Assembly (NCBI GenBank): GCA_037126765.1
Contig: JBBCBC010000017.1
Coordinates: 24,047,916 to 24,111,915, forward strand
Length of the DNA stretch: 64,000 bases
DNA from: Stenogyne calaminthoides
Taxonomy: Eukaryota > Streptophyta > Magnoliopsida > Lamiales > Lamiaceae
Direction of reading: 5' to 3'
The notes under the pieces: generated by a model
Seen by the model: the letters and a program-made list of their open reading frames with translations, nothing else
The model's database searches: none
What the model was told of the DNA's origin: nothing
Program-made: the position numbers and the translations under genes
Part shown: positions 22,695-34,380 of the stretch, in pieces
Layout: each line of letters opens with the position of its first letter
Position numbering within the stretch: the first letter of the stretch is position 1

Positions 22695-23603
22695 TGTTGT
22701 GTACTAAAATATCGGGTTTAAAGATTTGAATGTGGATATCGATTCTAGTAACACAAACAAGTAATTAATTGTACGAAAAGACTGCGAGAATAACTCTTAA
22801 GTTCTTCCCTTAAATTTGGTATTTGTATAGATGATGAGAGAAATGAGAGTAAGATTGGGAGGATCCAAGTCCTCTACAATGAGGGGTGTGGTCCTCTATT
22901 TATAGAGGACCAACCATAAAAGCTAAAATACTATTCTATTCATCTTGACCCTTTATCGTAGGGTTTTATTACAACCGTTGATCTAAACAGTAAAATATTA
23001 TCTATTATATATATATTTTTTACATCAAATGCTCTTGTCATGTCTTGTAAAGTAGATTCGGTTCCTGACTTCGCCAGATTATCTTCTCGTGTTGTGCTTG
23101 TCGGCTTTGCTCGTGGAGCGACCTCGGGGGAGGTCGCCCACTCAGATAGTCTTTACTACTCTCTTTTAGACCTCGCTTTATGGGTGGAAATCCCGAGGAG
23201 GTCGCTCGTTAAGGTGAGTTGGTTCTCTGTCGGGTTGGGTCGTCCCAGGGCCTAGGTGGGCCCTCTTGATGTGTGGGATCACGGGCACATATCCGGGTTG
23301 ATTTGTCTTCTGACAATAGCCCCCAAGGTTGGGCTTTGACTTTGTTCGGAGCTCGATCTTGATCCATACCTTCGATGCGTCTGCGGTTATCATGTTTGCC
23401 CCCGAACATGCTCGGATGTCATATAAGGTCTTGATGGTTCAGAATGAACCCCCGGGTTGAGGATTTTCCTACGCTCGTCGTCGATTTTGTATGTGCTCGT
23501 ACTCGGGTGAAAGCTCCTTTGTCAGAAGTCTTTTTTTTTCATACTCGGCGAGCCTCTCTGTCTGAAGTCTTTTACGTACTTTCGTACTCGAAGAGCCTCT
23601 CTT
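22695..23603 (-). repeat. 5' LTR of the LARD-like element, truncated in U3
   Basis: Collinear with 15836-16740. It keeps the terminal 'tgttgtgtactaaaatatcg' missing from the left copy, the TATA region near 22892-22905, and the GC-rich segment with 'gcgacctcgggggaggtcgc'. It ends inside array 1 and abuts the next LTR copy at 23607. Confidence 0.75.
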
Positions 23604-23606
23604 AAT

Positions 23607-23899
23607 TGTTGTGTACTAAAATATCGGGTTTAAGGATTTGAATGTGGCTATCGATTCTAGTAACACAAACAAGTAATTAATTGTACGAAAAGACTGCGGG
23701 AAGAACTCTTAAGTTCTTCCCTTAAATTTGGTATTTGTATAGATGATGAGAGAAATGAGAGCAAGATTGGGAGGATCCAAGTCATCTACAATGAGTGGTG
23801 TGGTCCTCTATTTATAGAGGACCAACCCTAAAAGTTAAAATATTATTCTATTCATCTTGACCCTTTATCGTAGGGTTTTATTATTATTATTATTATTAC
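23607..23899 (-). repeat. Third LARD LTR copy, R-U5 part only
   Basis: From 'tgttgtgtactaaaatatcg' through the TATA region to 'cgtagggttttattatt', collinear with the other two copies. It is cut by a (TTA)n microsatellite (23878-23899) and then the family B LTR. Confidence 0.8.
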
Positions 23900-25467
23900 T
23901 CTAGGTCCCGAACGAGTTTCGTGAGGGCAGAAGTCTAGGGGGGAGGGGTGAATAGACTTCTGAAAACTTTTTCGTACAGATCATGTGTGATTGAAGTTTG
24001 CCTGATCAGAGTGCAAGTGAATCAGTTTGGACTGATATCCAACTTACTGATCGCCTGAGAGCAGATCAGTTCGGTGTCTATCAATTTAACTGATAGTGAG
24101 GAAGCTAGTTTCTACCAGTGTGAAAAACCAGTTTAAATCAAATCAGATTCTGAAGCTATTTTCAATCAGATGACTATGGAGTCAAACCGACGATCAATAA
24201 CTTTTGGTGCTAGGTGATCCTAACTTTCGATTATATGTATGCAGTTTACTCAAGTTGTGTCTTGATAGTGTTAGCGCTTAATCAAACGGTAAATGCACAC
24301 AAGATTTATAGTAGTTCGGACAACCAGTCCTACGTCCACTCTTCCCTATCACAAGGGGCACCAACTTAACCAACTGGACTTAGATTATTGTGTTAGTCCA
24401 ACACATTACACCAACAAATATTTATAGAGCTCTCACTCAACCGATCCCCGTAACTAAAACCCTAATCCGAAATCTTCTAAACAAACTTAACTTAACTTTG
24501 GGTTTTGGGTAAGATTTGTTGTTTGTTCCAACTTTGAAATCTATCCTAGTATTTAAGTAGCCCTAACAAGGGATAAGATTTCTATCTTTAGAATCTATGA
24601 GATGAACACTTAGAAAATAATCTTCAGGTTGTGTTCTTCTTGCAGAAATTTTGCTATAGTATATGAGCTTCTTGATAATTTCCGTTTTTCACTCTGAAGA
24701 TGAATCCCATATTTATAGATCCCGAAATCAAAGAGCCGTTGGAGAGCAATTTAAATTTTCTGCTATATTTGGTAGATATGTAGGATTTGATGTGACGTGC
24801 TTCAGGGACGGCATGGCCGAAAGCATGGATAGTTGTCTTTTATAAATTGGTTTGACCAAGCGAGACTAAATCCGTATTATTGGGCTCCGTTCATACGTGT
24901 CTTGTTCTTATTGGTTAACAAAAAAAAAACACTTTTCAGTGTTTGTTCTACCAACTAAAGTTGACATTCTTCTTGTTCAGATCAACAACGTATGACTTGG
25001 TGAAACATCGCCACCACCGGTGTGGTGACACGATCGATTACATAACCGATCGGTCTACTGATAGAGTCTTACGGTGCGATTTGTCTTAGCTCAACTAGCG
25101 GACTCGGTGATGTAGGTCTTCCGTCCGATCTTCGGTAGTCATCGATCTTGGATCTTCTGAATTTGAGCTTCATGATTTCACTCTGATCATCTGACTTTAT
25201 CAGATCGTCTGATCTTCTGTCTTTCCATTGCCTTCTGGCCTTCTGACTTCAACTGGTCTTTTGTTCTCAGTTGGTCTTTAGATCTGACCTATACATATTG
25301 AGTACCCCCTCAATATGTGGCCTATATTATATATCAGTTGTTCTATACAATAAGTATCAACTGATCATCTTATAACTGGTATTTAAAAACATCAGTCAGC
25401 TAACAGGTCTTACTGGTACTATTACATGTGTTTTGGAACTTTCATCAAAACTCTAAATTTCCCAACA
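23900..25467 (-). repeat. 3' LTR of family B
   Basis: 1568 bp, collinear with 37129-38719. The inner end TGTTGGGAAATTT (minus strand) follows the polypurine tract. The outer end reads tctagg where the other copy has tgtagg. The TATA element lies near 24708-24718 (minus-strand CTATAAATATG). Blocks of this LTR, especially 25000-25160, differ from the 5' LTR by CTG/CAG to CG-type changes. Confidence 0.9.
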
Positions 25468-25482
25468 ATTTCCCCCTTTTTG
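25468..25482 (-). other. Polypurine tract of family B
   Basis: Minus-strand AAAAAGGGGGAAAT immediately ahead of the LTR start; it primes plus-strand DNA synthesis. The same tract stands beside the LTR at 53797. Confidence 0.85.
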
Positions 25483-25678
25483 ATGAAACCAAAACACTTG
25501 AGAAACCAACACAGTTGATAAATATAAAACAGTAAAGAACACATAATCAGAAGACAATGAGATTTTGTCTTAGGATCAGAAAAAGAATAAGCTTTTCATT
25601 CAACAGATTTATCGATTACAGGTTACATCAGAAAAGTTTGAGTTTAAATTCAGCTGATCCTAAACAGTCTTCTGATCT

Positions 25679-27978
25679 TTAATCTTTTGGCTTATATCCC
25701 TCTGGCATTTCTCGTTGATCCTGAGGGACGTTGAATATCCCAGATAGCTTCCATTTGACATCATTGATCTGCCGAGGATCGCTTATTCGAGCTTTGTTCG
25801 GGATGTCAAAATAGAACCTTTGAAATGCCAAATCATCAAATGAGCCATCTGCCTTCTTTGAGTAGTCCATCACGTCATACTCTTGACGAGATATTCTCAC
25901 ATTGATTATTCTGGCCCCATTTTCCAGATATTTCAGAAAGTCTGGGTGTTTGTTCTCCAACCAGTTGAGAAATTCCGCATCTGGTGATTCTTCTTGTGGC
26001 ACTAGGTCCAGAACAAATGCATCCAGAAGCCATTCACTTCTGATCTTATTCCATTCCTCGAACCTATCAGCATGAAAGGCCGGTTTTGAAATGATTTCAT
26101 CAACTCTTCTTTGTATAAATCGAGTTTACGCTCCAGTTTTCCTCTGCCTTTCTTAAGCCCTCGACCAGTATTTCTTTTTTCGGTCTTTAGCCTCTTGAAT
26201 TTTTTTTTATTTCTTTCTTCTTCACTAATCTGACTTCTTTTTAGTCCTCCTTCTCCCTTTCTCTCGGCGGTTCCTTATCGGCAGATGTATGTCTGGTATC
26301 TCTGTTTCTCGTGACTCTCTTAGTCCTGCGAGTGGTCGGGTACGGTGTTTTGATGTCCCAAAGACCGCTAACTTTCTTGCCTTTGACTTTTCCATCTTCC
26401 CAGAAACTTCATTAGCAAACAGATCCAGATGGTCTAATCTCTGGCCATAGGACTCAACTGTCTGAATCAGTTCTTCTGTTGTTCTGATGAAGTCAGTTGG
26501 TTTCTCAACATGTCCTTCCCCCTTTTTGGTTTGATAAAAAAGAGCATTGACGTGGGAAGTCAGAGATCCAAAGTTGACTGATATGACCTTGTTAAGATCT
26601 TCAACAGATAAACCTTGAGCTTGAGTAGATAGATTTTGAATCTTTGAGATTCAACAGCAGTAGAGAGGGTAAGAATGAGTTTATCAAGTTTTCTTCAGTC
26701 ATTTCAAGCTTTTCAGTGACCATCAGAAGAGAAACTTGTTGTTGATCAACCTGGACTAGCTTGTCGTCAACCGCCTTTTTTAAATTCAAAGAATCGGGTT
26801 GGTCACGTTTGATAGAACCGATCTTTGATTGCTTCAATATGGGAAATAGCCAATTCTGTTGATCCGTTATTTCTTTGAGGCCAATCTGCTTTCCTCGACG
26901 ATCGATATTGTGTTGCTAAGTTCATTAGCCAACACCCTCAACTTCTTCTTTTCGGAAGATCTTTAAATCAAGATCTCGATCTCCTTAAGTTGATCGGTGG
27001 TGATGTGTGTTGCAGGAATATTTTGCATCACCTGATTATTTCCAGTTGTTTGCGCCTCCAGTGGCTGGTCATGAACTGCACACCGGTTCCACTATCATCG
27101 GCAACTCCCACATCCTTCATAGGATCATCTTCCTTAGATCATCTTCCTTAGGAGTTTACGCAATGACCTCGATTAAACTTGTTCAATTATTCCCGGTTTT
27201 ACGTGGATCGAGCTTTGATCGCTTCAACGATTATCGATTCATTTGGTGATCCTACGAAAGATTTCTTCATGTCGAAATCAAAATCATGAATGCATCAATA
27301 CCTCCCATCCGCTCAATAATGATCATGAAATCGAGAAGTTCTTCAAACGGAGATCTTTCGGGTGAGGATCTCCATTACTTCTTCCCGAATAATAGAGATT
27401 GGCTTCAACTCCGGGTACAACTCATCAATTTCGTTCAATTCTCATTCGATCATTTTCCCGGTGATGGTCTTGGATGATCTGAACTCAGGAATCAACTGTT
27501 CAGATCGACCAGGTTCAGGTTGATGAGATGTAGAGGGTTCTGGTGGCGTCTGAGTAGCTGGATGTTTGGCTGATTGGATGAATCTGTAGGGTTCTGTTTG
27601 TGGCGGCTAAATGCATCCGGATTCTGCGGCGGTGATCTTCTTGGTTCGCGAAAAGGTGAACTTTTCGGGTTAGCGAAAGCGGTGAAGGAGAGAGATATGC
27701 TCAGTAACTAGAAGTCTGAGTGGTGAATTAGCGCGAGATTGGGATGATGGAGATCTTTCATCCCTTGCTCCTCCCTCTGATTGCTCTGGCGAGCTCTCAA
27801 CTTGGGAAGCCTGCCTGTCTAATTTTTTAGTTGATCTCTGTGGCGCATCAGGCTGATATGACGCTCCTTCTTCATCTGACTCGTCTTCGGAGAAAAAAAA
27901 GTCATGGTGGTTGCATTTTACTTAATTTGGCCTCTTCTCTGAGCCTTTACCAGTTTTCTCTTCTTCTTTTGAGGAGCA
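25679..27978 (-). pseudogene. Distal part of the extra 3' coding region of family B, broken
   Basis: Minus-strand remnants downstream of the 282-aa ORF. A segment at 26837-26601 is rich in charged heptad-like sequence (DKLVQVDQQQVSLLMVTEKL) and could be coiled coil. The terminal 107-aa segment at 26002-25679 reads AEFLNWLENKHPDFLKYLEN then NDVKWKLSGIFNVP, ending 210 bp from the LTR. Equivalent sequence, even more degraded, follows the LTR of the copy at 53797-55980. Whether these pieces were one protein with the upstream ORF or separate exons cannot be decided. No known family recognised. Confidence 0.5.
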
Positions 27979-28827
27979 TCAGTTGCAGACGTAGTTGCCT
28001 CCTTGTTCTTCCCTTTCTTTAACCTTAGGGGGAGTGGGCCGCATATCATCATCTGTCGGCCCATAGATGGAAGTTGTGGTTGAGAGAAAGGTCTTGTAGG
28101 ACTTCAGTCCGTTCTGATCCCATTCAGCATTGGGCATCTTGTCCTTCAGAATGACTGCAACCTTGTTGAGATTGCTAATTCTCTTCTTCAGATAGACTTG
28201 TCTTTGTTCACTAACTCCAAACTTGTCATGTTCTTGGAGCATAATAGCCTTCAGAAATTCATGCCAATTAATATTTTTGGCTCCATCGATAATAGCGGCT
28301 ATACTATACATTTTGACAGCTGTTAATCCATCTGGGTTGAAAGAAATACCCATAATTATTTTAGACAGAATGTCAAACAACAGACGGTATTTCCTTTTCA
28401 ATATAGGCCTGACAAAGCCTACGGTCTGGTGTTTACCAGCCTCTCTGAAGAGTTCATTTTTGATCAGTTCGTCTTCATTCTCCCTGTAGTGAGCAGAAGA
28501 GATTTTTCCTTTGGGCAGGTTGAACAATCGAGTTATATCAGCATTTGTAAGTCTGATATCCTCTCCATTTACTGAAGAAATCAGTTCGTCTCCAGGATTT
28601 TCCGTGTCCACCTTCAAATTCCTCAAGAATTCTAGTGCCTCATACTGCATTACTGGATTGCAGTGAGAAGCACAGTATTTTTCGAGATTGCACCTTCTCA
28701 GAATTTGTTCCACCTCCATTGATTCTGGATCCCGTGTAACACCAAACCTTACAAATTTGTCTTCAACAATTTTGGTTGCCAAATCCGCATAGTTACACAT
28801 AATTTTGCCCAATCCTTGAGTAGCCAT
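27979..28827 (-). CDS. Extra ORF of family B: putative plant-transposon (Athila ORF1-like) protein
   Basis: 282 codons, uninterrupted, the longest clean frame of the extra region. It starts MATQGLGKIMCNYADLATKI. Residues about 45-120 carry CNLEKYC, then YEALEFLRNLKV, a beta-rich stretch with SSVNGEDIRLTNADITRLFN, then LPKG. That layout (a domain named for 'putative plant transposon protein', seen in Athila-type ORF1 and many LARDs) is what I recognise; the assignment is by pattern, not by search. The C-terminus is Pro/Lys/Glu-rich. It occupies the place of the env-like ORF of SIRE elements, but I see no signal peptide or transmembrane segment. A good splice acceptor, TTATTGTAG, directly precedes the ATG. 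The function is unknown. Confidence 0.55.
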   Translation of the reverse strand: MATQGLGKIMCNYADLATKIVEDKFVRFGVTRDPESMEVEQILRRCNLEKYCASHCNPVMQYEALEFLRNLKVDTENPGDELISSVNGEDIRLTNADITRLFNLPKGKISSAHYRENEDELIKNELFREAGKHQTVGFVRPILKRKYRLLFDILSKIIMGISFNPDGLTAVKMYSIAAIIDGAKNINWHEFLKAIMLQEHDKFGVSEQRQVYLKKRISNLNKVAVILKDKMPNAEWDQNGLKSYKTFLSTTTSIYGPTDDDMRPTPPKVKEREEQGGNYVCN

Positions 28828-29170
28828 CTACAATAAGATAGATTCGATTAAAATTTGTGCATAACTATAAAGATATCACATATTGATTATCAGACCTAGT
28901 AACCGATGGATACATACAGATACCAAGAGATGATAAGGCATAACACAGGATAACATAAATAGACGTAATCTATATGATCAATGGATTTTAGGAAAGTAAT
29001 TCATCAAATAACCAGAAATTACCAGATTCTGCTTTTCGATTTTGAAATAGGTTGAATCGCAAGAAACACTTTGAAGCGCAGAAAGGTAATTGTGAGTTTG
29101 CAGAGAATAAATCGCAAGAATTTTGAGAAAAGTATTCTGGTAGGGTTTTGATGAAGCTTATAAAAGGAAG
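28828..29170 (-). promoter_or_regulatory. Candidate promoter, 5' UTR and leader intron of the extra ORF
   Basis: Minus-strand TTTTATAAGC at about 29158-29166 could be a TATA element, followed by a C/T-rich leader with 'aaaaccctacc'. A donor CTG^GTAATTTC at 29022 and the acceptor TTATTGTAG at 28828 define a 195-bp intron ending immediately before the ATG. Plus-strand TATAAAAGG at the same place weakens the strand assignment. Inference only. Confidence 0.35.
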
Positions 29171-31018
29171 GAGGGAAAATCGAGACTAGAAGATCAAACG
29201 TTAGAAAAGGATAAACGATCCAGATTGAGCGGTTTTGATCGTGTGGTCAGGATATGCACGCGCGATTGCCTTTTGGATTTAAAAACACATTTAGTGGCAT
29301 TTAATACATATACCCTACGTCCGCATTAAATACTTTGCAGGGTATGCGTCACAAAAGTATGTGTACAGTAAAGACAAATATTATCAGATAATTTCAGATA
29401 TGTAAGCAGTAAACAAAGAAACAGAAATGCGTATCTGGTTGACTGATATTGTAATCAGTCAATACCACTTGAAGTCTGTTTGTACCACTTGTTGATCTTA
29501 GTTTTCTGCCTAATCCTTATAATTTCCCAACTATCCCGTTTAACTGATCCGTTCCACTTTGCGTCTGATATTCCCTTTTTCCGATCCTTCCTGATCAGTT
29601 GAAGTTCCCCCTTCAACTGTTATCTATGATATCTTATTGACTGATTTATCTGATTTGTTGAGGTATCATACTCAACTGATCTTCCTCATCTGATCAGTCT
29701 CTTATTTAATCAGATTTCAGTTGACCTAATCTGATTCTACTCAGACCAAGTCAATTCTTGGGATAAGTGTTATCGCCAAAACTTAGTCTTGGAAAATCAG
29801 AGAGTCGTCTCGATTCCCTAAGTCGGCACGATTTGACATTCGTAATAATAGTCTGGATACTTTGGGATATCAATCGACGTAAGCTTATCCAATCATCAGT
29901 CGCGTGTTTCCTACGCGCTGTCCTTGCGGTGCCAATTTCTCTAAAAGGCTTTGAGAAATCAAATTTGCATTTGCACCCGTGCTTGGCCTCTATAAATTGG
30001 ACCAATGATTTACACAACATAACCCATTCACCATACTTATCTTCTTTAAGTTTTGTAAACCATGTATTCCGGTGAACCCTTATTTCCGGTGAAACTTCCG
30101 GCAAAAACCTTTAACCCTTTTCAAATGATTTCAGCTTCTCAAATCAAATCTGTGTGTCCCTTATTACTGCTTTCGTGATCATCGAAGATTACACATACAA
30201 TTATTGCCAAGCTTCTCTACCACCGAGGCGGTGGATCTGCTATCGCAAATGAGAAGACACTTCTCCTAACCGCATGCACCTTGTGTGCCTATCGAAATGA
30301 CGAATTAGCATCAACATACTCATTCTGATACAAAATATGATTTTGGTATTCGATCTTGATCAGACAACAGCTGATCATCGTATATCAAACTCAATTTTTG
30401 CATGTGACACTTGTGGCCATGTGGTCTTTGCACCACATCTTTGGCACTTGTGTCCCATTTAACAGCTGGAGAGCCCATTGATTTTAGGACTAGGGGCTCC
30501 TGGCTTAGAAATCCTTCAATGCCGCTCTCGCTCCTCACTCCGAAGCTCTGAGGGTGGCTTTAGGATTATTTCAAAGCCTCTCACACCCCTTTTAGGGTTA
30601 GGGGGAAAATGGGAGCATCAGGCTCTAAAATCTTAAAGCCTCTCCCCCCCCTTCTAGGGTTAGGCTTAGGGTTTATGGTTTAGGGTTTATATACTGACCT
30701 CCGGGTCCTTTTGTACTTGTAACTTGTAATGTAAATCTGACCTCCGGGTCTTTATCAATGAAAAGTTCTATTATTTCATTGTTGTGTATTTTCTGTTTCC
30801 TTATGCGATTGAAGCTTTAATCTTATGTAACTTGCTTGTTGAACATTAGCTTAATCGACTTACAAAGTATGAAACAACCAAACTGATCAGTTCCTTTAAT
30901 CTGATAATTCTTTAATCTGATCAGTTCCTTTAATCTGATAAAGCCTTCTCATATCAGTTCCTTGACTGATCTTCTGATCAGTTGAGATACCTAACTCAAC
31001 TGATTCCTCTTAACCTGG
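29171..31018 (-). other. Spacer between pol and the extra ORF of family B
   Basis: Mostly non-coding. A 117-aa minus-strand frame (30104-29751) starting MPEVSPEIRVHRNTWFTKLK and a 72-aa one (30538-30320) have no recognised family. 30590-30690 has C/T-rich and telomere-like strings (tggtttagggtttat), and the phrase 'ctgacctccgggtc' occurs twice (30695 and about 30739). The block 30540-30790 may be an independent small insertion, but I found no ends. Confidence 0.4.
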
Positions 31019-33373
31019 TTAGTCTCTTAACCAGCTGGTTCTGGAGATCAGTCCACCAAACATTTCTGGTGCTTTTTCTCCAAGATCCAGAAGCCCTAGC
31101 TCATTGCATAATTCTCTGAATCTGATCTCAGCTAGTGGCTTGGTTAAAATATCAGCTTTCTGTTTATCAGTATGGATCTTTTCCATTCTGATATTCTTCT
31201 TTTCAACATGATCTCTTATAAAATGGTGTCTGACATCCACATGCTTGCATCTTGTATGTAGAACAGGATTCTGAGTGATTGCAATAGCACTATTACTGTC
31301 ACAGAATATAGGTACGTTCTTAGCTACAATGTTATAATCCCTCAGCTGCTGACTAAGCCAGAGCAGTTGGGAGCAACAGCTTCCTGCAGCCATATATTCT
31401 GCTTCAGTAGTAGATGTCGCAACTGATGTCTGCTTCTTTGAAAACCACGAGATCAGTTTACTACCTAAAAACTGACATGTACCTGAGGTTGACTTCCTGT
31501 CAATTCTGCAACCTCCATAATCAGAATCAGAATACCCACTAAGCTCTAGATTATCATCTGATGGGTAAAATAAACCAAGGTTTACTGTCCCCTTCAGATA
31601 CTTAAGAATCCGCTTAGCTGCTTCCAGGTGGCTTTGCATTGGATTTGCCTGAAATCTGGCACATACACCTACTGCAAAAGTGATATCTGGTCTGCTGGCA
31701 GTCAGGTATAGTAAAGATCCAATGAGAGCCCTATATTCTTTCTGATTAGTTTTCTGACCATTCTCATCTGGATCCATCTTGAATCCAATCATCATAGGAA
31801 TTCTGGCTTCCTTACAGTTTTGAACTCCAAACTTAGTCAACAAACTTCTAGTGTACTTCGCCTGGCAGATGAATATCCCTTCTATACTTTGCTTAACTTG
31901 TAGACCCAAAAAGTAACTCATCTGACCCATCATGGACATCTCGAACTTCCCTTGCATCAGCTTGCTGAATTTTTCACATAAACTCTTGTTGGGAGATCCG
32001 AAGATGATGCCATCCACATAAATCTGAACCATCAGAATGTCTTCTCCATCTTCTATTCTGAATAAGGTTCTGTCCACTATTCCTTTAGTGAAGCCACTGT
32101 CTATCAAGAACTGAGAGAGTGTATCATATCAAGCTCGAGGAGCTTGTTTCAGGCCATAAAGAGCTTTTCTTAAACGGTACACCTGGTCGCCTTTTTCAAA
32201 GCCTGGAGGTTGTTCAACATAAACTTCCTCAGCTAGTACCCCGTTTAAGAATGCACTCTTAACATCCATCTGATACACAATAAACCCTATGTGGGCAGCA
32301 TATGCCAGAAACAGCCGAATGGCTTCCAGGCGAGCGACTGGTGCAAAGGTCTCATCATAATCAATTCCTTCTGATTGTGAATACCCCTTAGCAACAAGTC
32401 TTGCCTTATTTCTGGTTATGACATTATTCTCATCTCTCTTGTTCTTGAATACCCACTTTGTGACAATCACATCTTGATGGGTTGGTCTGTCCACCAGTTT
32501 CCAAACCTGATTCCTCTCAAACTGTTCCAGTTCCTCTTGCATGGCTAGAATCCAGTTTACATCTTGTAGAGCTTCTTCTACTTCAGTTGGTTCCTTCAAA
32601 GACAGATAACAACAATACATGGCACTTTCACCAATCTGATGTCTAGTTTTAACTCTATCAGATGTGTCTCCGATGATCAGATCAGTTGGATGACTGGTTA
32701 CCCAGATCCTTCTTTTATGATTTGCATCAGTTTGGAGAACATCATCCTCTTCTGATAGTAGTTCATTACTAGTGATTGAGAGTGGTGCAGAATTATGATC
32801 CACTTGACATGGACAAGTCTCAGCTGATGTTGGACTCATCATGTGCTGATGTCTGTCCGTAGGAACTTCAGGTGTTCCCCCTGAACCGGATGGTTCAGTT
32901 GATACTGTCTCAGTTGTACCAGCTTCTTCATTGACAGTTGTACGTACCTTAGGGTCTGATTGACCTGGTGAATTAGCAAGATCAAGTTCTGGAATATACA
33001 CTATTACGTGTTCTGGTCCTTTTTCCTTGATACTTAGCTGATCCATTTTCTGTGCATCAAAAATTTGTTGATCTGGGTAATCGCTTTGTTCGGAGGCGCA
33101 TTTCTCTTGTTCAGAAGATGTATCATCAAAGACCACATGAGGCGTTTCTTCCACAACTAGGGTTCGCCTATTGTAAACCCTGAAAGCCTTGTTGGATGAG
33201 GAATATCCTAAGAATATACCCTCAGCTGACTTGGCCTCAAAAGTCTTCAACTGACTCTTCCCATTGTTGTGTATGAAACACTTGCACCCAAAAACATGGA
33301 AGTAAGAAACACGAGGTTTTCTGCCCTTCCAAAGTTCATAGGGTGTTTTGTAGTGAGCCTTAGTCGAGAGCAT
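31019..33373 (-). pseudogene. Family B integrase C-terminus, reverse transcriptase and RNase H; one stop codon
   Basis: One frame over 2.35 kb, interrupted only by TGA at 32129-32131 in the QAPRAW block (Trp expected). Upstream part: integrase C-terminal block FHVFGCKCFIHNN, a long acidic linker, then RT with WVFKNKRDENN, ARLVAKGYSQ, DYDETFAPVARLEAIR and YQMDVKSAFLNG. Downstream part: the active-site block reads YVDGIIFGSPN, so the second catalytic Asp of YVDD is Gly. RNase H follows with GYSDSDYGGCRIDRKSTSG, SSTTEAEYMA and the end motif KQKADILTKPLAE. The C-terminus is LISRTSWLRD. Both RT defects independently abolish activity. Apart from these this is the best-preserved pol in the window. 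Confidence 0.92.
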
Positions 33374-34380
33374 CCGGTTCTGAGTGTGGCATGCGATGAT
33401 TGATGGCTTCGCCTGAAACGGCTTGGTGTTGCATGTTCATTAACATAGTCTGGCAATTTCTTTGAGTGTTTTGTTTCTCCGCTCGCTACACCATTCTCAT
33501 TGTATGCGTTTTGCAAATGATGTCTCATATTGTATACCAAACTTAGTGTAAAAATCAAGAATAAAAGAATTGAAATTCTCAGACCTTTATCTCGATCGAT
33601 TTTTCACTATACTGACACCCTTCTCATTTTGTAATTTCTTGAGCTGCTCGGGTATCTTTGTTGTTGTCTCGTTCTTCTTATACAAGAATACAACCTAGGT
33701 AAACTTGGAATAATCATCCACGATTACCAGAGTGTATTTAAGGTCCCACGAGATCGACCGGGTGTAATCGGGTCCAAATAAGTCCATATGGAGCAGTTGC
33801 AATACTCTACTGGATGCTGGTCCAGGGATTCCCTTGAATGAGGCTTTAACCTATTTTCCCTTATGACATGCGACACATGTCTGATCCTTAGAGAATACCT
33901 TATTCGGAAGACCCTCAACCAAAGACATCCTTGCTATCTTGTTAAGAGTTTTAAGGTTTAGATGACTCAATCTCTTGTGCCAGAGCCAACTGCTACCTTT
34001 TGAACTCTTAACAACCAGGCATGCATTTCTTGGACAACTGTTCTAATCTGCTGTATAAATCGTACCTTTCCTTGAACCAGTTAACAAAATCTGTTGAGTA
34101 GCTCGATTCTTGATAGTACACTGATCACTCGAGAACTCATTCTTTGAATTCTTTGTCCTGAAATTGTAAACCGATAACAGATTATGCTTTAAACCTTCGA
34201 CATACGAGACTCCAGTAACCTGTACATCATCATTCTCTAAGGTTTCGAATCCTCTGGTAAAACCAAAGTTATCATCACCAAAGAGTACACGTGGGCCTTC
34301 TTGTTCTGTGTAAGAGTTAAGGAGATGTTTGCTTCCAGTCATGTGTCTTGAGCATTCTCTATCGATGTACCAGATAGTTG
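33374..34380 (-). pseudogene. Family B protease end and integrase N-terminal/core region, broken
   Basis: The protease active-site area is near 34350-34375 and reads DRECSRHMTG, where D-S-G-CSRHMTG is expected. The 99-aa piece 34342-34043 continues with YVEGLKHNLLSV, the conserved block before the integrase zinc domain. WLWHKRLSHLNLKTLNKI and CVACHKGK (34010-33850) form the HHCC zinc domain, with a stop directly after. MDLFGP and VIVDDYSKFT mark the catalytic core (33790-33690). The rest of the core down to 33374 is in shifted frames, including RRNKTLKELPDY-like sequence near 33450. Confidence 0.75.

Larger units (their letters stand above)
15836..23603 (-). mobile_element. LARD-like non-autonomous LTR retrotransposon (minus strand)
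   Basis: Minus-strand order: truncated 5' LTR (23603-22695), primer-binding site (22692-22681), short internal region (22680 to about 21070), polypurine tract (about 21069-21046), 3' LTR (21045-15836). Support: the same LTR body with the TATA element CTATAAATAG occurs at both ends; a TGG-starting primer site follows the CAACA end; and AAAAGGGGCAGA precedes a TG start. No gag-pol domain is visible. The internal region is only about 1.6 kb while the LTR is about 5.2 kb, which fits a large retrotransposon derivative. No duplication is visible because both outer ends are truncated. The far LTR boundary at 21045 is an inference. Confidence 0.65.
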
